From Thalassia testudinum (Eukaryota; Streptophyta; Magnoliopsida; Alismatales; Hydrocharitaceae): DNA of 64,000 bases. The stretch lies in the NCBI GenBank assembly GCA_037157565.1, contig JAZHRO010000024.1:18172501-18236500 (forward strand), given 5' to 3'. The notes under the pieces were generated by a model. That model did not search any database. It was given only the letters and a program-made list of their open reading frames with translations, and was not told where the DNA came from. Shown piece after piece: positions 26,201 through 36,800 of this stretch (the stretch's first letter is position 1; each line of letters opens with the position of its first letter). Made by a program: the position numbers and the translations under genes.

Positions 26201-29200
26201 CAGAGGATAGGCCTCTTAGCAAAGCCAGCTACAGTTCCTCCAGCAACTCCATATATCACCGATGTGTCGTCATCAGCACACCCACCTACAAACAAGAACC
26301 AATCCAGAGATTGTGTTCTGTTGTGTAGAATCAGTTTCTTTGTGTTACAAGCTAAGTATTCCATGCTCCAGCTTGAGGGAAAGTGTTGAGAAAATTGTAG
26401 TGGTTATTTAGTCCCACATAGTGGAGTGAGACTTTGTATTATGTGTGGTAGGCCTACAAATAAACGTGTACCCTTCACCTATTCCTTTAAGAAGAAATAC
26501 AGAGAAATACGCCCATACCGTGGTTTTCTCTCCACTCTTCGTGAGTTGGATTTCCACGTAAACCTAAGTGTTCCTTTGATTTCTTTATTTCTTTTGATAT
26601 CATACTTTTGCATTATTTATATTTGTCAACTATTTTAGCTACAAGCTAACCTCAACCTATTATGCATAGGGAACTTGTGGTCATTTTGCAGATGATGCTC
26701 TCATAACTGGAGTAAGGGGTGGGTGTGTCAAACATCTTGTGGGATTGACCTGACTTGCACTTACATTATATCTTTAGTTTTTTAGTTAACTCGTGCAGTT
26801 GGCAACAATTGCACCGATTTCTGGCATCCACCTCTTTCATATGCTTGTGTGGGATCAAAGTCATCATCTAAAAAACCAATATCCCAAACCTTGGTGCCAT
26901 CCTTCTTGTTTGGGACCAAAAACAAGGGGAGGTCCAATGATTCTAGTCGAGGAGGTCAAGTGAAGCTGAAGGAGCAGAAAGTTGTTGCTTTGAAATAGTA
27001 AGACCCCAGCAAGCCAAGTGAGATGAGTTGTCAGTGTTGTTAAGCATTATGTGTTGCCCTATTGTATACATGTATGAGCAAGTAAGAGTGCAACAAAGGT
27101 TGAGTATTGTAAAGTTGTATATTGTATGTGTTGGAGAATAATAATGCTTCTCGTATCCAAGACAGGAATCCTAGTCTCTTTCGTATAGATTAGAATTAGA
27201 AAAATTACATAAAAGAATTAATAGGACTATAAAACTTATTAATAGGAATATAAAATTGACTAAGACTCTTAAACATAAAAGTTAAAGAAAATGAATCTTC
27301 TTAGTTTACCAAGAAGTCCCTACACCTCTATATAGGTAAGGAAAAAGTTACATCATAAATTCACTACTAAAATAAAAATAACAAAACATCCCCTTACAGC
27401 AGAAACATAACTCAACACTCCCCCTCAAGTTGAAGCATATATATCCATCATGCTCAACTTGTTTCTACACTTCTCAAACTGAGGGTGAGAACGGCTTCGT
27501 AAACATGCCAGCAGTCTGGTCTGATGAGGCAAGACAAGTAGTACAAAGTAGACCCTGTTGAATCAAACTCTTGATGTAATGACAATCACTTCCACATGTT
27601 TTGTTCTCTCATAAAACATAGGATTGTTTGCAATATAGGTGGCAGCCCGGTTGTCACAATGCATCTCCATAAGTTCATGAACATTAACATGAAGATCTCG
27701 AAACAAAGATCTGATCCATATCATCTCAGCTACAGTATGTGCCCTGGTCCTGTACTCAGAATCAGCACTAGAGTGTGAAATAACATTTTGTTTCTTACTC
27801 CTCCAGGTTACCAAGTTCCCAGCAACAAAGATATCGGAACCAGTAGTAGACCGCCTGTCACCAACATCACCTACATAATCTGCATCTGAGTATGCAACAA
27901 CAGACATAGGTGCCTTTCTCTAAAAAAGAATGCCTCTACCTAGACATCCCTTGATGTGCCTCAACACCTGCATCATAGCCTGCCAATGAACTTCAGTGGA
28001 CTTATCTAAGAACTGACTCAGCTTACCCACGGCAAGGCTAATATCTGGCCTAGTGATAGTCAGATATAACAGCTTCCCCACCAGCAATCAGCATGCTTTC
28101 TTGTCTGTTAGCTTTACATTATCCTCAAAAAGATGAATTTTAGGATCCATAGGAATATTTGCATCTTTGTATCCTAGCATGCCTGTCTCCTAAAGAATAG
28201 CAATGGCACATTTCCTCTGCAACATAATTGTCCCTTGCTTTCTTATAGCAAACTCAATGCCTAAAAAATCTCATCTTGCCAAGATCTTCCATGACAAACT
28301 GGTGTGCCAAGTACTCCATTTGAGATATACCCTCTGCATCATCACCTGTAAGAAGAAGATCGCCCACATACACAAGTAAAGCCATCGTACCCCTACTGGT
28401 CTTTTTCACAAATAGTGAATGATCCGATGAAGATCTCTGCATCCCAATAACAGACTGCCTCAGACAGCCGTTGGAACCAGGCTCGGGGGTTTCTGCTGAA
28501 GACCATAAATGGCCTTACGAAACCTGCAAACACACTCCCCCTGAACATCAAAGCTAGGTGGCTACTGCATATATATATCTCTTCCTCCAAGTCTCCATAC
28601 AGAAATGCATTTTTGACGTCCAACTGATGTAACTGCCATTTATAATGAGTTGCAACAGAGAAAAGGATGTGAACAATCGAGTCGTGCAACAGGGGAGAAC
28701 GTGTGAAGGAAATCCACCCCATAGGTCTGGGTGAATCCTTTGGCCATTAGGCGGGCCTTATACCTTGAAATAGACCCATCTGGGTTGTATTTCAAGGCAA
28801 AGATCCATCTGGCTCCAACAAGGTGTGCGTCAGACGGTAAAGGTGACAACTCCCAAGTACCTTTGGTAGTAAGTGTAGACATCTCCTCCATAGCTGCCTT
28901 CCAGTGTGGATGTAGTAAAGCCTGCTGGTACGAGGCAGGTAACTCAACACTGGATACAGCAGCTGTGAATGCATGAAACTCCGAACTTAGAAAATCAGCA
29001 GAAACAACACTCCCAGCAACACGATACTGGGCACAAGATCATAGAGCCTTCCTGATAACAATAGGAATATCCTCATCAGTACTCATGGAATCAGGACCTA
29101 GAGAACCATGAACAGGTGACAAACTCTCACCCTTTACATCTCCTGACACTATATCTGAAGAAGCCTCCTTAGTAGAAACCACCTCTAGGTTATTAACACT

Positions 29201-32200
29201 AACCTGAGAAGTCTGTGGACTAGATGCAAGGGGCTTTGCCCTATACACAACTGGCAACTGATAAGTGTGACCCTTGAAGATCCCTTCATCCGCTGGTATT
29301 GGCCTGAATGTGCTGGTAGGTGGCTCAGTAGTTTGAAGACTACAAATATCTGTGAATATACCAAATGGTATAGGAGCAACTAGTACAGGCGCACACTCCG
29401 ACACACTCTGCACCTGCCTTGCAGCAACAAAAAAATAAGGCACAGCTTTATGAAAGGTGACATCTGCACTGATATAATGTCTCTATTGTAGGGGATCAAA
29501 ACACCGATACCCCTTCTGAGTACGAGAGTAGCCAAGAAACACACTTAATTGCTCTAGGTGCTAATTTATCGCCCCCAAGTCCAAGAAGATGTATAAAAGC
29601 CATGCACCCAAATGTCTTGGGTGGAAGATCAAACAACCCATCATTTGAATAAAGCACCTGCCACGGTATCTGCTCGTGGATCACTGAGGAGGGCAATCTA
29701 TTAATAAAGTAGCAAGCTGTGAGAACTGCATCTCCCCGGTAGTTCTATGGCAAACTGTTATGGATAAGAAGCACTCTAGCCATATCAAAGATATGTTTGT
29801 GCTTCCTTTCTGCGACTCCATTTTGCTGAGAGGTGTAAGGATAGGAGGTCTGATGAATTATGCCATGTAAACCATAAAATTCTGTCAGCCGATGAGTACA
29901 AAACTCCAGTGCATTATCAGATTTAAGAGTCTTGATGCAAATATCAAACTGATTTTTTATCATTAACACAAACTTCTCAATCAGTGGACCCACTTCAGAC
30001 TTATTTTTCATGAAAAATAGCCAGGACAATCTGGAAAAATCATCAACAACAATCAAATAGTACCGATGTCCTGCTCTATCAAGAGTCCTACTGGGACCCC
30101 AAACAACAAGTTGCACTAACTGAAAACACGAAGTCAAACGTGGTCCTATAGCAGCTGGAAAGGAAGATCTATGGTACTTCCCAAGTTGACATACATCGCA
30201 AGAAAGTTGTGTCGTTGGGGATACATGTGGAATAAGCCTGCGTAATTTTTCCAAAAAGGAATGGCCCAACCGTCTATGCCACTGTAAAGCACCCCCAAAT
30301 GTGGTACTAACCCGACATGCTGCAGCCATGGGACCCTGCTGAAGTCGGTAAACTCCTCATTCATATTCACTACCAATAGTCTTCCATGTCATTCTATCCT
30401 GGAAAATACATCCATGCTCATCAAAGATGACACGGCAATTCATTTGCTTAATGATCTCACTGATAAAGGGCAAGTTCATAGATAAATCTAGAATAAACTG
30501 AACACGATTAAGCTGTATAGAAGGGATAACATTAATTTCCCCTTAACCACTAATAGGAGCAAGTCGCCCATCAGCCACCTATACTATACGACCTCGAGAG
30601 ACAGATTGAATCTGTCCAAAACACTGCAGATTCCCGGATAAATGATTGGAATAGTTGGAGCATCATCCACGGCAGTTCCTAATGCAATCTTTGAGACACT
30701 GCCATATTCATTGAAACACACTGCCACAAACTAAGTTCAATGTGTCGCAGAAAAGGGTACACACCCCTTAATTTCTTCATAATCACAAACTAAGTTCAAT
30801 GTGCCACAGAAAGGGTACACCCCTGAATTTCTTCACACATCAGATCTGAAAAATTGAAAGAAAATAGAAAATACACACCCCAACAAATATACCAACCAAG
30901 GAATGTACACCCCAAAAATATCCGCTCACATGCGATCAATACTTAAAGGGAATACACACCCCAAAAACATGCCTTAAAGGGGAATACACACCCCAAAACA
31001 AACGGACACAAAGATCTGATTTGATTATGCCATCCAGGAAGACCTTCCAAACTCCTTTCCAGAAGATCCTCATTCTAGAACTTCATCACCAACACGTGGA
31101 GGATCTTCCTAAACCCCGAAACAAAGGAGATAAGGATCTACAACCCTCTCCTTACTGCCGAAAGATGTCCAGCAACAAGAGGAGGGCGATGGAGAAGGGT
31201 AAGAGAGGCGACGCTACCCCCTTTACCCTCCTCCTGTCACTGCCAGCAACGACGGCGGCGGTGCTGCTGCTGGCAGTGGTGGTGCTACTGCTAGCCAGCA
31301 ATGCTAGCTAGCAGTGGCAGTGCTGCTGCTGGCTGACACTGCTGCCGAAGGTGGCAGTGGCGGTGGTGGTGACAGCGAGCTTGGTGGTAGGGTTAGGGTA
31401 TTCTTGGTGGAATCCTCAACTTGGCTCTAATATTAAGTTAAAGAAAATGAATCTTCTTAGTTTACCAAGAAGTCCCTACACCTCTATATAGATGAGGGAA
31501 AAGTTACATCATAAACCCACAACTAAAATTAAAATAACAAAACACCCCCTTACAGTAGAAACATAACTCAACGGTAAAAATAAACTCAATCCTAATCCTA
31601 AATATTCTAATGACTTTCCTAATACTCTAATACTCCTCCCTCAATTTGGGACGCAGATGACAATCGAGCCTAATGAAGACATCTTCAGACTAGAGGAGCA
31701 AGCAAGCAACAATAGTAGGCAGGTAGTAGGAAACTATCCCAAGCAAAAACAGTAGTAGAGCAGGAGACAATCCCAAGCAACAGCAACAGTAGACAAGAGA
31801 ATCTCAAGTAGGTCGAGAGAAAATCCCAAATAGGCACAAGCACGAGATAAGAACCTCGCTCAAATCCCCCACTAGTATAAGAAGAGGGGCAATCAGGCAT
31901 GCACAAGGCACGTAGGACCGGAGAAGTTCCCATCAAGATTCGAATAGGGAAATCAAATGGGCAGATGACAATCTCAAGAGTGGATCCGAATCAAGATCAA
32001 TCCAAATCAATAGCAACAACAATAGATGAAGGTTGGGAGGTTCAATCAAGGCCTAACTCTCGTTAGCGGAGGATTGGAATCGCAACAGCAACATCTAGGT
32101 GATTCGAAACCACCGCAACAAGCCGCTTGGATCCCAAGTCATCAAACCAAGCAAACGACATTCGAACTCCCCAACAGGAACGCGTCAAACTAGTCACTGG

Positions 32201-33804
32201 GATTACTGGAGCTTCACCAATGCTAGAATAGCAACCGACGACGCTACCAAGCTACAAAGATCATCGACAACGACAATAATAGCAACATCAGCCACAACAG
32301 CAACAACATCAGTAACAACATGAACAATAGTAGCATCATCAATAGCGCAACCACAAGCTATGCACGCAACAGAAAGGAGCACACAGCAAGCAACACGCAC
32401 ATAGCAACGCAAACGCAATAGATAGGCACGTAAGCAATGGCGCACGCACAACAAGCAGTGCCACCACGTGCTAATGCGCACAGCAAATAGAGTGCAACCT
32501 CACGCTTGTGCACGTGGCAAGGAAGGGAGAGCACAATGGCAATGCATGCAGAATTGACGCCATGATGAGGCCAATGGCGCTTGGTAGAGTTGATCTCCCT
32601 TTGCGTGGAGATCGAAGATGTTGGGAATAAGAATCCTCAATCATGAGGATTAAGGGAAAAGGAGTCCTACTCTAATACCATGTTAAAGAATAATAATACT
32701 TCTCTTATTTAAAATAGGAATCCTAATGTCTCTTATATAAAGTGTGGGATTAAAAAAATTACATAAAGATCCAAAAAGACTATAAAACTTACTAATAGGA
32801 ATATAAAACTAACTAAAACTCTTAAACTTACTAAATATAGTCTCAATCCTAATCTTAAATATTGTAACGACTTTCCTAATTTATCGGTATGAATTATTGT
32901 TTTCTTGTGTAATTCATGTATGAAAGTTTGAGGTACTTCATTGCGTCATTGCCCTAAAACTTCTACACTTACAAAATGACAATCAGTGAAAGGCTATAAC
33001 ATACGTAGCCAGTATAAAATTTGGCATGCATTTGTATCTTGGACAGATGTCCGTTAGATATTCCAATTGCATCATTTACCACAGACCGTGGGCGGTGAAC
33101 AGCAACTTATTTTTAACTTATTGTAAACATGCTCTAATCCAACTCGAGTTAAAACATTTTCCGTACAAACTTCAACTTCCCCCAAACAACATCTTGATCA
33201 ACCTTCCAGCAACTTACAAGCATATGAGAGTCACATACCGTTGTGATTATGCCAGCACAAACCTTCTTCCTATGTTCAGACCAACAGAAGATCCATTTAT
33301 GCTAGAAACACCAAACAGTGCTATGAGACGTAGCCTCGATTTTTACACAATAAGATTGCAAAGAATGCAACAAATAAATTAACACAATAATAGTTATAAT
33401 CTATTGCTCCAATATGTATGAAGCCGTAAAGCCATTAGCATGAATATTACTGATGAAAAATTTTGGTTCCCTAGAGTATCAAATGGTTAAAGGGTATACC
33501 GACCACTGTTCAGCCCTTCCTTATCGTCTGTCACGATGTATTGATGACCCTGCGATTCAAGCCACTCTCGGATCCCTAAAGACCCTTCAGCACATCCAAC
33601 GAAGTTGGGATTCAATGAAGCATATTCATTGGCTTTGTAAAACACTCCTACAATCTTCTTGCTGCTGGAGGAGGCCTGTATACATATAAAGTTAAGTTCC
33701 CCCAGCACATGACATGATTAGAGTGTTAAAACATTAATTCAAATTAAAAATAACATTTATACTTTGAAGGTTATAACCTTTCATTGCATATAATCAACTC
33801 CCTC

Positions 33805-33840
<36 letters not shown>

Positions 33841-36800
33841 GTAGGTTCAACAAAACTTGCTCTCTCATTATAAAATTACAAGCAAAACCAGCTTTCCTGG
33901 TAGATTCTGGTCTCGCAGAATAGGTAGCTGACCACAAGTATGAGCATCATGAAGGGGAAAAAAAACAACTCATTCCAAAAGATGCAAAAAGGTTTTATAT
34001 GATTTCTTTATGCAGTTGCTTTACCATTTTCCCCTGAAATCAATAATCACATTTTGCACAAGGACCATCAAAACATTTCATTTGGAACAAACACCAGTTT
34101 CTTTTTTTTTTTGATAACAAAAGCCTGCCAATCATCTCAATACAAAAGCTTGCTCAACAAACATACAACTATTGATTGATTATCTCAACAAGTAGGTAGT
34201 CCATTTAGTTGGTGTTGGCATGGGAATAAAGCCATGTTGGCAGCAGCAATCTTTGGCCACTTGGCACAATCCAATTGGTGGGCCCACTATATGCCAGTTT
34301 TTAGTAGGAAAAAATGATTCATTAAATTATTCCCAACAACCACACACCCATTTATATAGAGGAGAGGGGTAGGAAAAATAACATCATAAATTCTAAAGAG
34401 ATAAAAGAAGAAAGAGATAAAAACAAACTCAACATAACAACTAGATATGTCGATACTCCCCCTCTAGCAAGAACATAGATGTCAGTCATGCTCAACTTGA
34501 AACAACAAGTATCAAACGCTCCACGTGACAGGGGCTTCATGAAGACGTCTGCCGTCTAGTCCTCTGAAAACACAAAGGTGCGTAACATTCCACACTGAAT
34601 CAAATCTCTAATATAGCGGCAGTCGACTTCCACATGCTTGTTGCGCTCATAGAACATGGGATTGTTGGCAATGTATGTGGTGGGTCTATTGTCACATCTC
34701 ATCTCCATGGACTCCTTAACCTGGCCATGCAAATCCAGTAACAAGGACCTAATCCACACCATCTCAGTAGCAATTTGGACCATGGTCCTGTACTCTGACT
34801 CAGCACTAGAACATGAGACCACTGCCTGCTTTTTACTCCTTCAGGTAACCAGGTTACCTGCAACAAAAGTACAAAAGCTTGTAGTAGACTTCCTATCTGC
34901 AACACAACCAGCATAATCTACACTGGAGTATCCCACAACTGTCATAGGAGCACCAACCTGAAAGATAATATCGCATCCAAGTGCTTACTTCAAGTACCTA
35001 AGCACCGGCATAGCAGCTTGCCAATGCTGCTTGGTTGGCCTATCCATGAACTAACTGAGCTTGATTATAGCAAGTGCAATATCAGGCCGTACAATGGTCA
35101 GATAAAGTAGCTTGCCAACCAACTGTCTGTATGATCTGCTATCAGCTGCCTCTACCTCATCATGAAGAGGTGCCTTAGGATACATAGGAATATTAGCTAG
35201 TTTGGACCCCAACATGCCTTTCTCCTGAAGACATCCAACGCATACTTACGTTGAGAGAGAACAATTCCATATCTGCTCCTAGCAACCTCAATCCCCAAAA
35301 AGTATTTAAGCTAGCCTAGATTTCATAACAAACTATCATGCAAGAGACTCCTTGACCTGACTTATCCCAGTCTCATCATTGCCGATGATAATCAGGTCAT
35401 CTACATAAACTAGTAATGTTTCCACGCCATTCTCTGTTTTCCTGACAAACAAAGAGTGATCTGAAGAAGACCTCTGCATCCCCATCCTCTGCAACACATA
35501 TGAGAGCTTCTGAAACCAGGCTCTCGGGCTCCACTTCAGGCCATAGATGACCTTCCTAAGTCAGCACACACACTCCCCCTAAATCTCAAACCCCTTGAGC
35601 TACTATATGTAAACCTGCTCCTGAAGATTGCCATAGAGAAAAGCGTTCTTTACATCAAACTGGTGTAGTTGCCAATCTCTGTGAGCCGCAATGGATATAA
35701 GTACACAAACAGTGGCAAGACAAGCAACGGGGGAGAAAGTGTCAAAGAAGTCCACCCCATAGGTTTGGGTGAATTCGTTTACCACTAACCTGGCCTTATA
35801 CCTTGAAATAAACCTATCAAGGTTGTATTTCAAGGTAAAGACCCATTTAAAGCCAACCAGTCGTGCGCCTGTATGGAGTGCAGTGAGCTCCCAAGTTTGT
35901 CTGCTTCAAAGTGCTACTATCTCATCCTCCATGATTTGACGCTACTTTGGATCAAGCATAGCCTGCTGGTAGTTAGACGGGATGTGTGAGACTGTAAGTG
36001 CTTGGCAAAAGCTGGCAAACTCAGAACCAAGTCCATCGATAGCTAAACTGCTTGCAACACGGTATTTGGACTCACACGTGCGAGGTGCTTTCCTAATGGC
36101 AATACGAATGTTAGAATCATCTGGCACCTCTGACTAAACTCCTGCAGAATGAATCTCACTACTATTATGATCCACATTATTAGGGGGATCAGGACGAACT
36201 AGACTATCACGGTCATCAAGTACCGTCTCAGCTGCATGTGGGGCATCAGCCACTGATGAGGAAGGTAACCTCTGTGGTGTCACATGAGACCTACTATACA
36301 TGCGTAATAGACCATGCAACCTCTGGAAGTCATCCAAGGTGGTCGTGGAGCCTAAAAAAGTCAGCTGAGGCGTGGAGATAGGAATCTCCTCTAGTGGAAT
36401 CGAAGGAATGGGCATGGGTGCTACATTGTCATGAGCACTCATCTGTTCAACAACTGAAAAATATGGTGTAGTCTCATAAAAAGTCACATCAACATTAATA
36501 TAATGCTTACTATGGATGGGATCGTAACAACGATACCCCTTCTGACTCTTGGAGTACACGAAGAAGACGCACTTGACAACGCGAGGAGCAAGCTTGTCAT
36601 AGGCTGGTGATGGCAAATGGACAAAGGCAACACACCCAAAAGTTCGAGGAGATACATGAAAAAGCTCACCATCTGAGTGTAATAGGAGAATCGATCTCTA
36701 CTCGTGGAGAATTAAACTCAGCATCCTGATGATGAGATAGCACGTCAAAACAGCATCCCCCAGTATCTCTATGGAACATTGCAGTGGATGAGAAGAGTAC

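Larger units (their letters stand above)
24424..26631 (+). mobile_element. Non-autonomous LTR retrotransposon, copy B
   Basis: 2,208 bp with the perfect target duplication ATTTT (24419-24423 and 26632-26636). 5' LTR 24424-24678 (255 bp); 3' LTR 26384-26631 (248 bp). The primer-binding site TGGTATCAAAGCG is nearly perfect for tRNA-iMet; the polypurine tract is cttgagggaaag. It is the same family as copy A: LTRs, purine-rich tract (25695-25825) and minisatellite (about 25975-26215) all correspond. Open frames in the interior show no retroviral domain, so it must have depended on enzymes supplied in trans. It is antisense to FDH within intron 2. Confidence 0.92.
27280..31573 (-). mobile_element. 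Short-LTR Ty1/Copia element nested in another LTR
   Basis: About 4.29 kb with 138-bp LTRs at 27280-27417 (3') and 31436-31573 (5'), differing at roughly 10 sites by eye. The target duplication is ATAAA/GTAAA, or TAAAA if the border is moved one base. Polypurine tract CTTGAGGGGGAG (27418-27429); primer-binding site TAATATTAGAGCC. Domains follow Copia order on the minus strand: protease/pre-integrase debris, integrase, RT, RNase H. No gag can be found between the 5' LTR and integrase. Size and LTR length resemble the Tos17 class. Integrase, RT and frame lesions make it dead. Confidence 0.9.
27129..32886 (-). mobile_element. Non-autonomous LTR element interrupted by a nested Copia
   Basis: The 5-bp duplication GTATG lies on both sides (27124-27128 and 32887-32891). 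The 5' LTR is 32681-32886 (206 bp). The 3' LTR is split: 27129 to about 27279, then about 31574-31632, because a Copia sits inside it. Next to the 5' LTR the minus strand reads TGGTATTAGAGTAGG, a mutated tRNA-iMet primer site; next to the 3' LTR it reads TTGAGGGAGGAG, a polypurine tract. The roughly 1 kb interior (31633-32680) is low-complexity (caacaacatc-type words) without retroviral domains. It has the same orientation as FDH. Confidence 0.85.
32887..34301. other. FDH sequence around exon 2, otherwise no feature
   Basis: Apart from FDH exon 2 (33504-33675) and the compound microsatellite at 33804-33841, nothing is recognised. An open frame on the plus strand at 33026-33382 has no domain. 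This is probably original intron sequence. Confidence 0.45.

Noticed and set aside
30725..31000. Repeated phrases resembling a CRISPR-like array (aatacacaccccaa)
   Set aside because: Spacing is irregular, there are few copies, and the context is a plant retroelement; CRISPR is not plausible in a nuclear plant genome.
33026..33382. Plus-strand open frame of 118 residues
   Set aside because: No recognisable domain; lies in FDH intron 2 between exon 2 and a retroelement.
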